Below are positions 1 to 13,900 of a stretch of DNA of 64,000 nt, in pieces. The stretch is from Xiphophorus maculatus (taxonomy: Eukaryota; Chordata; Actinopteri; Cyprinodontiformes; Poeciliidae). The stretch is from contig NC_036457.1 of NCBI RefSeq assembly GCF_002775205.1, positions 11,694,996-11,758,995 on the forward strand. The letters are read 5' to 3'. The number at the start of each line of letters is the position of its first letter. Position 1 is the stretch's first letter. Position numbers and translations under genes: made by a program. The notes under the pieces were generated by a model. It saw only the letters and a list, made by a program, of their open reading frames with translations, was not told the DNA's origin and did not search any database.

Positions 1-931
1 TTGTGGCCAAAGTGGCGTATTTCCTTCTCCATATCAATTTATGTGTTATATTATGTTTAATTAGATCAACTTAATTTGGAGGTTTATTTAATCACTCATC
101 AGAAACAATTAGGTTTGCGTATCAAGCAATTGTGAAAACAAAATTACTATTTAGAAAAACCGCAGTAAATTGTACCTAGCAATACTATTATTATTCTCAA
201 TCTAAGATTTCCAACAGCATGACAATGGAAACAGTTTAATTCAGGGTTATTTCACAAACTTTAGAGACTAGTTCGTTATTGACTTACAAAAGAAACAACT
301 TTCAAGTGGCCTATCAGTGAACCTGCCGTATTGTCTTGAGGCAAAGATCAGATCACATTCAGCCTCCATACAGCTAACGAAGGACCACTGCAGGAGGAGG
401 GACAAACTGGGTGATCTGTTCCAAAGATCACTCTGACATTATAATCAATTTATAGTTAATCTGTGGCTGAAACAGCAATGAGAAATGGATTGTAAGCTGA
501 CAGATGAAGTATTTAGCATGGTAACCTTATTACATGAGGAGTGCTTTACATGTTCCATCCAATAAAAGGAGCTAAGTCAAGAGACAGAGCTGCTTTGTGC
601 CATCTGATCAGATTAAAACGTGACACAGCCTTAAGGCAGACGAGCAGTGAACCCACGTTAGCACGTAGAATAACAGCAGTTAATTAAAGTCAGACCAGGA
701 GGAGATTTAGTTAAACCTTTATTTTTACCTCCAGATACCTTACCTATCCTTAACTGGGAATAGTTTTTAAACATATTTGAAAGCTCTCTAGAGTTGTAGG
801 GCCAAATCTGCTCAGTTACTGTTGTTGCACCAGAATGAACATTTGGATATTTTCTTAGACTTTGATATTACATCTTCTTTATATTGTATAGCAGGATCAC
901 TGGTCAAATTATGGTTTAAGTGTTATAGAGA

Positions 932-1115
932 TGTGCAAAAGTGTTACCAACCCTTGATCTTTTCCACATTTTGTGACATTACAACAATAAATCTCAATGT
1001 ATTTTTAATTGGGATTATAATGGATAGAGTAACATAACAAAGTGCATGGCAAAAATAATTGTAAAACATTGACCTGTAAAGTACAAGAAATTAAGTTAAT
1101 TTCTCATAGTTGCAC
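932..1115. mobile_element. Tc1/mariner-like relic (terminal fragment)
   Basis: The stretch around TTTTCCACATTTTGTGACAT and the following Tc1-type end (an expected GATTTTATG-like block, here altered) match the end of a Tc1 family widespread in teleosts. It is heavily mutated and non-coding. Confidence 0.55.
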
Positions 1116-4100
1116 AATTCTGCTCAAAATATATTTATTATAACACTGTATTTTTGTACTACAAAGGACTGTAGCTTTAAATCGATTATAGTGGCATGTT
1201 CTGTGTTCTCCTTGAAACATTTTTATTTATTTATTTATTTTTGTCAGAAGGCCTTACAAACTCAGTTAAGACCATCACACAATACTTAAATGAAAGGCCT
1301 ATTTTACTCTGAGGTTCATTGATTTAATTGGATCGGTTTCAGTTCCCTAAAGGACTCACTTATAAAATGCATAAATGTTTCTATAATGTTAAGTTGTGTC
1401 TGTTTATATAAAAACTTAAAGCGTATTAAAGGGCCTTTCATGCCTTTGGGACTAATATTACATACATGCTTCCTTCAAATTAACAAAGATTCACTGATAG
1501 GAAATAGGAAATAGTGAATCCAAAAGGCCAATGTACCTGCGCTCGTTTTTGCCTTTTTCACATCACTGTTCACCTGTGTCTAGCTCTTTGCCAGTCCTGA
1601 TGTGTTTGACCATGAAGCTTGTGTGTGTGTGTTTGTCTGTTCTGTGTTAAGGGTGAGTGTGTGAGAGAGACTGTGAATAGGGGATGATGAAGAGGCATTG
1701 TGTCTCCTAATAATGACATCATGGCTCTGACAGAAGCTGGAGAAGATGCCCGAGGTTTCAGAGCGAAACTCTTCAGCTTGGTGCAAGTGTACATGTGTGT
1801 GTAGGCGTGTGCGTTTGCATGTGTGTGTGTCTGTCCCAGGGCTATCCGAGTCCTCCTGGACTTTGTGAATGAAAGTCAAACCGTAAAAGACAAAAAAACA
1901 AAACCTGACCACCAGCAATATGAAGCAGAGGGCAGGCCATTTGGCTGCTCTGCGCTCACTGGTGCCTCTGTGTGAAAGCGTTGGGGAGTTGCATTTAAGG
2001 GGAGAAGGAGGTGGGAAAAGACCAGAGAGAGAGCGAACCAGAGAGGAAGGGGGCATCGGGAAGTTTCAGAAGGGGTTCAGGGGTCAATTCAGCCTGCAGG
2101 CCCTGCTGATGTTTGCAGGGCTCAGAAAGTGAGGCCCGTGTTGCATCATGGTAGTCCTTGGCGTGTCCTCTTTATCTTCCCTCTGACCAGACGGAAGATA
2201 AAAGAGATGTGTGAAGCCCACATCTTTGGGTTCCACACAAAAAGACACAACTAAATCTCATGCACCTTGATTCTCTGTGTAAGGAGGTGAACAATAAAAA
2301 GATTTGAGCAGTTTTAAAAAGAGTTTTAGAATTCAGGACGATGTATTTTAGTCACATCATCTTCTCAAACTAGCATTTACTCATTTTAAAGATGACACCA
2401 GCAGACAAATGGCGAAATATTTTTTTCTAAATTTAACAAAAAAAGAACGACTTATAATCGCACAACATGGAAGACACTCTTAAAAATATGTCCACATTTA
2501 AAACAGTTACTTAACCATCCACTTTTCTCATCCTAAAAGCTACAAAAAGTGTTAAAACAAATAGAACTGCTTTAAGTCTTTTAACCCTAAACCACATAAT
2601 GTCAGAGAATGAATTAAATGTAGTCTTTATGAAGATCATAAAATGTGCTCAGAGGAATTCCTGCAGCCTCCATGAACTCACCGAAGGCACATCCAGGCTG
2701 AGTAAGATTGACAGCTATCTGCAGAGAGCTGAAGTGAACCTCTCGCCCCGAGTGTGTGTGTAATGTGAGACAGGTCTCGTGACGAGCACTAATCAGCTCA
2801 CACTCTTGACCCCCATGGCCGTAAAGCTGACACAAAGGAATATGCTACGACACAGCTAACAACTCCACCTGTGAGTGTATAAATGTGTCATTTCAGGTAG
2901 AAGAGACAGAGAAGAAACAAGTTCACATTCAGTGAAATCCATCTCATAAAATTCCTGGGAAGTTACTGAAATTTCATGACGTTTTATAGAGAAACTTTCT
3001 TTTTCATCTTGATTTCATGGTGTTGGTTGAGATCAATTAATTTGAGCAAATTTTATTTTTATTTTCAAAAATCATGACTGATGCTACATTTTTCAGTTTT
3101 ATTAAGGATAAATTTGATAGAAAGAAAAGGGAAAAATTATGATGTATGCAACCAAAGTGGCTAAAAATGGGATCTGCAACAGTTTTAAGACCCCATCTGG
3201 TGAGATGCTGTAAAACAATTTACAGGGTTTCTGCGGAGTCTAAAATTAATGCTCCTAATTTTAGGCCTCAAGAACTCCTAAATACTCCCAGATTCTCAAT
3301 GCTGACTCACCTGTAGTTACAGTACATTTGAATTTTCATCCATTGCTTTTAAGATTGTTTTTGTGAAATGTAATAGTGGCATTCATTTATTTGTTCTATA
3401 ACTTGCAGGTCTGGCTGAGGACTTTGGGTGTTGAAGTTAGGACAAAACTACAAACTCCACCATGCAATAAGTCATAAAGCGAATTTTTCAGAGCCTGCAG
3501 GAGAGCAGTAATCCTAAAACGGACTTCACTGCAAACTCCTTTGTTGTGGAATTCTCTTACTTCAAGGTATCCAGTAAGTTAAATGTAAGTTGTTAAGAAT
3601 GTTATTAAATTATAATATTAGTCTGAAAAGAGTCCTAGAAATGTCTCAACTTTGACTTGCCAACACTGATCACTGTGAATCAGATTACTTTAATGTTATT
3701 TAAACAATGCCTAAAACTAGGTGTGGGAAGCTCTCACACTTTTGGGTATTTCTGAGAGTTTTAAGATCAGATCTTAGGTTGAAATCTCCCCTAATCTGTT
3801 TTTCCTGGGAAGATTGGATCAGTCAGTGTACTGCACAGATTGTCTGGAAATGGCCTCACAGTGCTCTCCAGATTGATGTGAAGTAACAATTACTTGTCTA
3901 CGGTTCTGGCTGATGTCTTTCTTTGGCATTGTGTGACAAACCCACAAGCTCCCGACAAGCAAACTGCAAAGACCCTGGCTTCAATGAAGGTAGTCATGCT
4001 TGGGGATCATGACTTAGTCAAACACATTTAGAGAGATGAGTTGGGGGGTAACCAAGCTGCTACTTCCTGTCCTAAGTCCTATAGAAGCAGCAAGTATAAT

Positions 4101-4303
4101 CTTAGCTTTTTCAGTTTTTTTTGTTAAAAGCTTAATTAATAAATAGAAACATTTTAAATACAAAATAATCAAAATTACTCAAGTAAGATGTTCATGTTGC
4201 AGACATCTATGTGGATTTGTACAAATTATAAACCTATTGAAGAGTACTGCAATTTTAATAATTTGATTTATAACACCTATTAAAAAAACACAGACGTCAA
4301 CCT

Positions 4304-4361
4304 ATTGAAAAGGAGCCTAAGACAGGCTCCTAAGACAGCCTAAGACAGGCTCCTTTTCAAT
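4304..4361. repeat. Perfect inverted repeat, 15-nt arms
   Basis: Arms 4304-4318 and 4347-4361 are exact reverse complements. The 28-nt centre is built of imperfect direct copies of CCTAAGACAGGCT, so the site combines a hairpin with a short tandem repeat. Confidence 0.85.
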
Positions 4362-4369
4362 AAATTTTA

Positions 4370-5240
4370 TGCCTGGTGTCTCTTATCTTCCTCTTGACAA
4401 TAGCCCCAAATTCTCCATAAGGTTTAAATCAGGTTTGTTGACCAATTAAGCACAGTGGCAGTAACAGCATTGTTATTAAACCAAGTATAGGTTTAAAGAC
4501 AAAATCCATAAAGCTTGTAAGCAGAGAACCACGCTTCATCATTTTCTGATTGATGGCTGCGCCAACTTCTGAACTAATAAAACACATTTGGCAAACACCA
4601 TAATAAAAACTAAAAATCATCACTTACTGTGGAAACTTTAGCTTGGATCCGAAGCAACTTGAATTCCACTCTTCCTCCAGCCACCAGGACCTTGATTTAA
4701 GAAAAAAAAACATATGTTCATCTGAAAGAGGCCGTTAGACCACTGAGAAAAGTCCAGTTGACTTTGATTGTCTGATTCAGAGGCAATCAAAAAAATTCAA
4801 CAGTTGTAAGTCATGTACTATCTGTGTGGTGGCTGTTACAACACCGACTCCAGCCCATAAAAGGACATTTAATCACAATTCTCTCAAGGCTGCAATGAAC
4901 CCTTTTCGTTGTATATATGCTCACTTTCTATGCCACACTTTTCCTTTCACTTAACCTTCCATTAGCATCTTTTGAAAACAGCACTATGAAAGCCCAACAT
5001 TTTTTAGCAATGGCATGTCCTAAGTCATGAGCGTGCGCTCATTGAGGATGGCTGTCTGATGAGCAAATGCAAAGGGCAGTAGTTTTCCCATGACTGAAAG
5101 TCATACCTTACGTATTAGGAATCATTTTTCAATGTTTGATGTAATTGACAATTTTTTTGAGAAACAACAATGATCAACATTAAGAGACAAATTACTGAAA
5201 ACTTCTGAATTCTACTCAGGTGCAACTAAATATACCTGGT
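4370..5240 (-). mobile_element. Decayed Tc1-like transposon
   Basis: On the plus strand, blocks read as the antisense of a teleost Tc1 transposase: TCTTCCTCTTGACAATAGCC near 4386, the CATAAAGCTTGTAAGCAGAG block near 4507, CTCTTCCTCCAG near 4667, and the CTTAACCTTCCATTAGCATC block near 4950. No open frame survives. The fragment order follows the element. Confidence 0.75.
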
Positions 5241-5603
5241 TGTATTCTCCATTTATAATAGCTCTTAGTGACACACAAATCAGCAGGTAAATAAATTAAA
5301 GCGGAAAAACACTAACCGAGTCCTAGAGGCATCACTTGACTGCTGGGTACAAACTACAGTGTTCTTCAGCTCACATTATGGCCGATGTGACGATCAGCTG
5401 GAGTGACAGCAGCTTTCTAGGAGCATCATCTGCAGCGGATAAGACAAGTTGTAGCCTGAAAACAAACAAAACACACCCACACATGCGCACACACACAGTG
5501 TGCCTACTCAAGAAGAACCACCAATGTTCGCTTTAGTCATCCAGGTATGGTTTATTGTTCTCCAAAATGCACTGACACAACACAGAGCATGGACAAAAGG
5601 GAG

Positions 5604-5632
5604 CACAATAATAATAATAATAATAATAAAAA
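5604..5632. repeat. ATA/AAT trinucleotide microsatellite
   Basis: About eight uninterrupted AAT units, flanked by non-repeat sequence. Confidence 0.9.
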
Positions 5633-6948
5633 TCAGCAGCAACAATGTTTCTAATAAAAAAAACAACTGTTATTAAAGCTAGCAACTTACAATGTATTTC
5701 ACCATGTTTAGTGAAGAGTAGGAGAGTCATATTTACAGTGGAGACATGTTTCTGATTCTACTATTTTGAGAATCAACTCATAATGACACAGAAGTGATAC
5801 ATGGTAAGGTCTCCAACTAGAAAACTGTAAACCAGCCACAGTAGAAATCAAAATCTTATTTAAACCTTTGTGGCAAATTGGTAAATGTGTTACTCCAGTG
5901 TCTCGCATTAAGATTTTGATTGGCAAGTGATTGACAAAGTTGAACATGATCAAGATTTTTCCATGTTTACATTTTACCAAACACAGCATTCTTAAAAAGA
6001 TATTTTTACAAGACAAAAGCCATTTATTATTCCACAAACTTTTCATTGCTTTAAATATATTACAGTGATTCTAATTCAACATGCACAAAATGCAGGGTAG
6101 AGAGCAAAGGGCAGAGATTTTTCTCTGAATCATAAAAATATCTTCGAACTGTAAAAGGGCTGTTTACAAATGCGCGCTTGAGGCTTTCTCAGATTTCTGC
6201 ACAGAGATGACTCTACTCCTGAGACTTTTCTCTGCACTAATCTATTAAATAATTCGACTATGACTAAATTCAACAACAAACATTGACTTTCTCTGAGTAT
6301 TTTGCTTATGCACCTTTGCATAGAGTCCCTTAATGCTGCTGTTCTTAGGCTGGTATTTAGACTTCGGATTTTAAATCATAGCCGCACAGTTTTACGTCAG
6401 TCAGTCTGTGAGCTCCTTGAGTAATGAGAAACAATAAATGGGATGATTATATAATCCTCTGTCAATAATGATGTCTTCCTGACACAGAGTTAATGTAGTG
6501 AAGATATTGTGAGACTGAATGAGTGGAAAAGCAACAGCATTGTAGTGAATTATTACCTCGTACCGTTGCACCGTTCCCTGCACAAAACAACTCACAATCA
6601 ATGAGGTGAAGAGGGAAAACTTTACACTCATGATCTGATACTTTGAACGTGATTAAAGGTTTGTGAGAAAATGCATAATCTGATTTCACTCTACGGTGGA
6701 TGTAAAAAGTCTACACAGTCCCAATAAAATGGGAGTTCTTTCTGATGGAAAACAAAAAAGATTTTCAGCTGTCTTTCCACCATTAATCTGACATAGACCA
6801 AATATTATTCAATTGAAACAAAAATTTTGTTAAGGGAAACCTGTAAAAAAATCTAAAAAGCTGCAACAACCTGATGTTAAACATAAAACTAATACATTGT
6901 TGAAACACACCTGCCATGGGATATAGTGAATCTGAAATAAAGTTCCGC

Positions 6949-6954
6949 TTTATT
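6949..6954 (-). terminator. Candidate rps6kc1 polyadenylation signal (AATAAA)
   Basis: Reading down from the stop codon on the minus strand, this is the first canonical AATAAA I found, about 1 kb away and inside the Tc1 relic. Variant signals closer to the stop are possible, so this is weak evidence. Confidence 0.3.
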
Positions 6955-7494
6955 TCCTGTTTTAAAATGATTTTCTTGTCATTCTTGTTATTATCCCTTT
7001 TGCATATTTTAGATAAAGTTCAGTTTGCAAAGGTATCAGTCAGGAAAAGCAAAAAAAAAAAGACTTGTCAGCTTTATCTATACTATACACGTCATAGTTA
7101 CAACAGTCATTAAACAAAGATGGGAACCTAAGACTAAAACCTTAATCTGGTTCGTACTAATTGTCCTTTGACAACAATCACATCTCCATAAGTCTGGACA
7201 GAGCAGTAAAGTGGTTAAAAAAAGAAGAGAATTCTTGGAAAGAAAATCTCAAGGTCTGGCTAAAATCTTCATAGACCTTGTAGGAGGAGAAGAATAAGTT
7301 AAATACAACTTAAATATATTTATGTTTGGTACAAAACACATGGAGCATTACTAAAGATCATAATACCCAAATTGAAACATGGTGGTAGAAACACCATCCT
7401 CTGGGCTTAGATGTCTACAGTCTTTCTGCAGAAGATGAAGCAAGGTTTTGCTTTCCTGCATGATTTGTTTTCCAATGTAATTCACAAAACAATT

Positions 7495-7535
7495 ATCTTA
7501 ATTCTCCTCTGGTATTAACAGAGGAGAATTAAGAT
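7495..7535. repeat. Perfect inverted repeat, 17-nt arms
   Basis: Arms 7495-7511 and 7519-7535 are exact reverse complements with a 7-nt loop. It lies inside the Tc1 relic, but Tc1 consensus would not be expected to carry this hairpin. Confidence 0.9.
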
Positions 7536-7984
7536 TCTGAAATCAAAGAGCTCAGAATGTCATCTGACAGAAAGTCTTTGAGGTTTCTCGTAGACCTCCT
7601 GTAGATGAAATACGTCATCTGAATCTTACACATTTAGATAACTTTTGGAAAGTAAAGGAGGTAAATATTAAGTTAAGATGTAGCAGGCTATACGTCTCAA
7701 ATTAAAAAACTAATACTGAATTTAACCATATTTTAACATATTATTAATTTAAGGGTATCCACATTCGGTCAACTTTTTCTTCTTTTACATGTTTCCCTCA
7801 AGCACATTTGTTTTATAGTTGAATTGTGTAGCATACTTGTTACATTAAAGGTGGAAAGAGTTTGAAACAATTCATCATGGTTTCATTTGTACACATAAAA
7901 AAATCTGACATTTTCACAAGGGTGTGTAGAAAAAAACCCCACTATCCACGTAGCATGTGGGAATTTGAATGTCTGGCTGTGCAT

Positions 7985-10900
7985 CTATTTGGCCCAGTTC
8001 ACAGTGGCAAAGAAGGGGTGGGACTTGATGTCATCAACTCCTCCCACGCCGGCTCCCAGTCTCTCCATTGGGTTATACTGGAGTAACTGGATCACAACAA
8101 ACAAACAGAAAACAGCATTTAGGTAGTAATTGGCAAAGGAAATTAAATGTAATAAGGACAAATACACAATTTCAGCAAGTAATATATGTATATGTACATA
8201 CAACAGAAAATTCACCTTCATAGCTCAACCACGCATCATTTCTGTCAGATTTATTATGCATTAAGCAGAGGGAAATCCAAGCTAACCACCACATTAATGT
8301 ACATCTAAAGATTAGCAGTTCTGAGGATTTGCAATTAGCTTTAAGACATCAGCATGGTGCCAGCGACATTATTAAGGACATGTCCATCAAGAGGAGACTA
8401 CGTTTCATTATCTGCCTTAATCTGTCTGGAAACATTCATACACTGATGATCATTTAAGGTAGTCATTAAACCCAGTTTTTTGTTTTCATACAAAAAGCAT
8501 CCCACACCATTCGTTAGTTGTAATCATATTAAGTTTAAATATAGATATATATTTTTACTTTAAGGTAGTTAACAAAAAGCACTTGTTTCATAGAAATAAT
8601 AAAATATATATCAGCAATGCTAGTCTGTTTTCTAAGCAGAAAATTTATAAATATCCCTTGTAAGGGATATTTATGAATAAATATCCCTTACAAGTCAAAT
8701 AAAAAGTGATTCATTACATTAAATTTTTAGTATTAAAATTTATGTTAATCAAATTGAATGTGTTGAGGTTCTGGCCCTAGGAAATATATATAGGATGATA
8801 CTTAAGTAGGCTGTGGTGTTGAAGTTATCTTCAGTCAGGAACTGTGCCTGAGCTGCTGTTGGTGGTCGGTGCATGTTTTTTTTTTTTTGCAGGTTATTAA
8901 ACACAGCATCCAAATGGTGTACTCAAAATCAAAACTCTCTGAACCAAGCAACATCTTTCAAATCTGTTATTATCCAATTTTTGGATAATTCCCTGGTTGT
9001 AAGGAGTGTTTATTTGAGCTACTGTTGCCAGTCTGCCCATTTTCCTTTGAAGGCATTTTCATCCAAACAACTGCAGTTAAGTGATTGTTTTCTCTTTTTC
9101 CAACCCTTCGCCATATAAACCTGAAAGATGACTAAATGAAAAAAATCCCAGCGCATTCCTGTTTTGGAAATTCTCGTATAGTACCAACAACCATGACACG
9201 TTTTTTAACCATTAATTTTAACTGATTTGCTATTTGCGTTAAGCAACTGAACATTTGTGCCTAATGAAGTATTGAATATAGATTCAACATTTCCCCTCAA
9301 AGAACAAACTAAAGTTAAAATCAATTATTAGAGTTGGGGAACCCTCGTTTTGTTGTAGGTGTTCCCTCTCACCTGCTCCAGCAGAGATCTGGCCTCCTCT
9401 GAAACACACTCTGGGATGTTGAGAGCTGTGTGACGGCCAATTCCTGCTGGATGGCAGCTCAGCAGCGACTGTGCACAGGGCAGCAGGAGTGGAAAGAGGA
9501 GAGGCAGATAACCATCAATGTAAAACACAGAATGGTCCGACACCCGCAGAGTCTAAGTCAGCAGTAAAGCATCGGAGCTGGACAGACAGGAGGAGAACAG
9601 ACAGTCAGAGCACCTGAAACAACACTGATCAGGCAAACAGCAGGTTAATGATCTCACTGCTGTTGGTCTTTCTTGGAACTGTTGTGGGAGTCAGACAGAG
9701 GGAAAGTCACAGAAAGAGTAAAAACATTATTGTTTTTGGTCAGGTTGCACTTTATTCATGCTGAGCATTTAAAGTTGTTTTTCAAAGTTTGACTTTTCAG
9801 CTGCAGAATATGGACCTTCTGTCAACATAATTGACAATAATAACTTATCTCTGCCTCAGCAATGAAAAAGGTACAAACGCTGGAGCAAAGCATCAAGTAA
9901 AAGCCATAAGTGATGTGTATTTTCCCCCAACAGTTAGGGCTGCTGCCTCTCTCTCTCTCATGTGAAAGATGCTCCAGGACTTCTGGCTGTGTTCCTACCA
10001 GCAGTTAAGACTGCTTCAGGCCAGATCTTATCCTGCAAGGATCAAGAGACACTGTGTGCGCCTGTGTGTATGTGTTCCTGCCAAGGCCGCACAAAGGCAT
10101 AATCATCAAAGGAGACATCTGTGTAGCGGGGTTTCTTTCTTTTTTTTTGCCACCCAGGTAAATACGTGCGTATTGTTAAAACATAACATTAATCCAACAC
10201 AGACAGCAGATAGGTACACACACCGACGCACAATTAGAATTTATTCAAAATAGGTAGACAATAAAAATAGAAAAGACACTGCAGCTGCACTCAATGACTG
10301 CACTTGACACTGTGGATATATTTGTTCTTCATAAAAGGTTATATTTGGAATCTGCAAACGATAATTTTGCACATTGTCTTTTTCACATTTTGACACGTTA
10401 CCAGGACAAATTTCATAGTGTTTTAATTAGATTCGATGTGATAACACCACACAAAGTAATCAAGCCATCAAGAGCAGCAGTTTACAATTCTTGCTGAGTG
10501 AATTCAGTTTTCATCCATTAATCTATAGACTCTGATGAGATTTCATGTCTTAATAAAGAAAAGCATTTGAACAACATGATGCTGCCACCACCATGTCTCA
10601 GTGGAGATGGTGTGTTCATGGTTAGTCCACACAAGAGACTTCTAAAGGCACCTGGTTCTACTTGCCTTTTTTTCCAGTGGTATTGGAGTAAAGGAGGTTA
10701 ATCAGTCTTGATCACGCACAAAAAATCTCAGTAATCTCAGTAAAGTTTGTTACTGACAAAAAGGCTTGTTTCGATTTATGGAAACATTTCATTTCCTCAT
10801 ACGCCTGTCTTGAAAGGCAGTTCCTCTGATCCTTGACCAGACAAGTTGCAGCATCCCGAGAGCTGCCCAGGTCTTCACCTTTCATGCTGATCTGAGGTCA

Positions 10901-13900
10901 GCATGCCCCAAGCCCAGCGCTGCTCCGGGAGCCAGCAGAGAGGACCGGGGAGAGCTGACCCAGTGGCCCAGCAGATGGAGCTCAGGCTGGGGGAGACAGT
11001 CACACCGACACCCCTTGGCACTCTCCGAGAACCGTAGGAAGAGACCGCAGCCAAGACGCACCTCACACACAAATCTCACCCACATCCCTGAAACCCCCCT
11101 GCCCCCCCCAACCAACTCCACCTTCTCAAACACACACCGACACGCGTGCAGAATCACACACACTACCTGGCACAACCATAAAGAGTGTGTGAGAGCTGAA
11201 AGCCAAGACACCTACAGAAATCCCACAACACCTTAGGAACACAGTCAATACATTTTGACTCACCGTGCCTGTCAGGAGCTCAAAGAGGATGGCGCCCAAA
11301 CTCCACCAATCACAGGACGGCGTCTCCTCACTGATCCCTCCCACCTCTGAAGACAATGGCAAAAGAAGAGACGGAAATAATCAATAAAATAAAAGGGTAA
11401 AAAAAAAACTCATGTTGAGAAAATATACAATGGAAATAATTCAAAACACAAAATGATTCTAAGATGTGTTATTTTCTGCATTTTCCTTTTCTAATGGCTT
11501 CAGTTTAAACTCTGCTTCTTGCCTTACTCCATATAATTTGGATAAAATGAGCAAAAATAATGGACACAGTCTCTTTTTCTCTGTCTCAAACCTATTCACA
11601 CACACACTCCAAGTGTGTCTCATCGAAGGGCAATTTGCATAATAAAAAGCAGTGAAATTGAGGAAACCGTCTGTGCTGCAACTTCACACCATCTGCATGA
11701 CCTGACCCCGAACGTAAACACACTCTCATATAATACACACACACACACTAAGACATGGTAACAATCAAACACTATATGTGTCATTTTCTTTCTATTTTTT
11801 TTTACCTTAAGGTTTTGGGTAAGGTTTGTGTTTGATATTTTACAATACAGGCTGTTTTATATAAATTAATTCATTTCTGACTCATTCTGATGTTTGGATG
11901 TATTTGCCATCCAAACATCAAAATGAAAAAGGTTTTAATTTGAAAAAGAAAAATATATCAAGTATATCTTTTTAGTTTGATCACATTTCTTTATTTATTT
12001 TTAATATATGTTTAATGTCCCATCAAAGTTTCATAAATGGTTTCTTTCTTGCCGATGACAAAACTATGTTACATTGAAGTTGTAACACCAGCAGTCAGGT
12101 CTTACAAGCAAAAGAAAATACAAAACCTTCCAATAGGTGAACATTTCATAGAAGTCATAGCAGCCTGACAGCCGTCGTTACTGAAGGCTGCAGGACTCCG
12201 CAGCTGAATGATACTAAGAGTGACATTCATTCATAGCTGCTGTATGGTGGCTCCGCTGGGTACCAGATGGCCTCATGTGTTGCTCAGCTTGCCTCTTCCC
12301 CACTCTCCAGAGGGATGGGGGTGGAGGGGAGCTGGTCACCCAGAGGGCCGGGACCCAGGGTCACGGTTGTGTGTGCCCAGGGACCAGGCTCCTCAGATGG
12401 GGGCGCATTTTAGACAAAGACCCCTCATTTCCTGGAGGCTGCCGGAAAACTCCGGGGCCCTGTGCAGCTCTCTTTGCAGCCAAGGTTGGAGAGGGCTACG
12501 GTACAACTTGAATGTCTCACACACACGGATGCACACACACACACAGAGCTAACTGAGCAACCAGTCTTTAGGGCTTCCCAGGACCACTGTTTTGACAGCC
12601 AAGGAGAGAAGATCGTCATTGAACGGACCAGTGATACCTGTGTAGTTATGAGCCGGAGGGGAGATGCTGGACATACACACGCGTGTGCGTCTCAGAGCAA
12701 GGTCGATGTCATCACAATGGATTAATGTCTAAGGAGCTGCAGGGGGAGTACAGTGGAGCTGGCTACACTTACTGCTCTGTCAGAGCAAGGAAGGGAGGAA
12801 ACAGGATGGAGAAAAAGTGGGTAGAAAGGGGGAATTAGCGGCGTCCATGAGCCCACTGTTGCAAGTGGGATTCATGGTGTGTTACCTGCTCTTTTCTTGA
12901 ACAATTAAGACTTTTACAAACCTAAAAGACATAACGTGCACAACAGCACAAAGTTTCCAGCTTGTGGCCTCTTCTTCCCTTTCCATCCAACAGTGACAGT
13001 GGCCTCTTCTCCTTCCCTTTCCATCCAACAGTGACCTTCTCTCCGGCTTTGTATCTTAATCACACTGCATCTCATTTCTCATGGGCACCATAAGGAACTT
13101 TCTCTCTTCTCCTCGTAGACCGACTTCCCTAAAAACTTAACTGACGGCCGTCATAGAAAGAGGAAGTAAACTACATGTAGGTGGGAAGTAATGAAAGCTT
13201 TCACGAAACACTTCTAAACAATACAAAGGACTTAACATAAGATATTCAGGGGTGAAGACACAATAGATAGCAGACACACACCCCCACCCACGCACGCCCA
13301 CACACACACAGTTTGCACAGTTTGTCAAAGGCAACACAAGAGACAAAATAGCCTTTTTACACAGTAAAGTCTGCCAATTTAAACAAACTCAAATGAAATC
13401 AGATTAATAAAATGAGTAAAAAACACAAGAACACTTTTACACAAAAATAGGTTAGCACCTGTCAAGCATTTAGACATTTTGTTGTGATTTACTGGAAAAA
13501 GTAATCAAGGAACAGATGTAATTTACAAAGAAGACATAAATTACATTAGAGACAATTTAAAGTTAAACTATATAAACGGATACAAGTTTTTTTTTTTTTA
13601 ATGTTTTGGTACTGTTGGCCTTTATTAAAAAGAAAGAGGGGGAAGACATGCAGCAAATGAACCAAGACTGGGAACTGAACCAAGGACAACTAAATAGCCT
13701 CTGAATATGATGCACCGGCACTACCAATTGAGCCACCCAGCACCAAGTAGACAAGTATTTTAAAACTATTAATACATTAATTAAATTATTTTTTCTTTGA
13801 TCAACTCTGATTGGTGATTGACAGGTTTTGACATAATTTCAACATAATTTGATAGCACACAGTAATATATTTTTCAGATGATTATGATTATTGCTGTTAA

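Larger units (their letters stand above)
1..6690. other. Gene-free flank 3' of rps6kc1
   Basis: No exon I can support. It holds two decayed Tc1 copies (about 932-1115 and 4370-5240), a TTTA run near 1221-1243, GT-rich tracts near 1621-1640 and 1796-1830, an ATA run at 5604-5632 and a 58-bp hairpin at 4304-4361. The blocks 380-640 and 1500-2230 are more complex and less AT-rich than their surroundings and free of recognisable repeats, so they are candidates for conserved non-coding sequence. In human the gene 3' of RPS6KC1 is PROX1, across a large regulatory desert, so this flank may belong to such an interval (inference). Confidence 0.6.
6697..7940 (+). mobile_element. Decayed Tc1-like transposon in the rps6kc1 3' region
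   Basis: The left end (AAAAAGTCTACACAGTCCC) and the right end (CACAAGGGTGTGTAGA and the ATTAAAGGTGGAAAGAGTTT block) are inverted relative to each other and match a teleost Tc1 family. The internal ATTGAAACATGGTGGTAG at about 7372 is the sense strand of a transposase motif. About 1.24 kb long, with many stops. The right end lies about 45 bp from the rps6kc1 stop codon. Confidence 0.75.

Noticed and set aside
1580-2056. 158-residue minus-strand open frame
   Set aside because: Low-complexity His/Thr-rich translation of GT-repeat DNA; no recognisable domain or splice context.
2614-2835. 73-residue minus-strand open frame with acceptor- and donor-like ends
   Set aside because: No family similarity, partly CA-repeat derived, and no partner exon found; more likely non-coding.
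12208-12725. Several overlapping open frames in the GC-rich intronic block
   Set aside because: Open on both strands at once because of base composition; no domain recognised and no splice sites that fit rps6kc1 phase.
13654-13745. Possible tRNA gene (A- and B-box present)
   Set aside because: The acceptor stem and anticodon arm do not fold, and it continues into a SINE body and tail.
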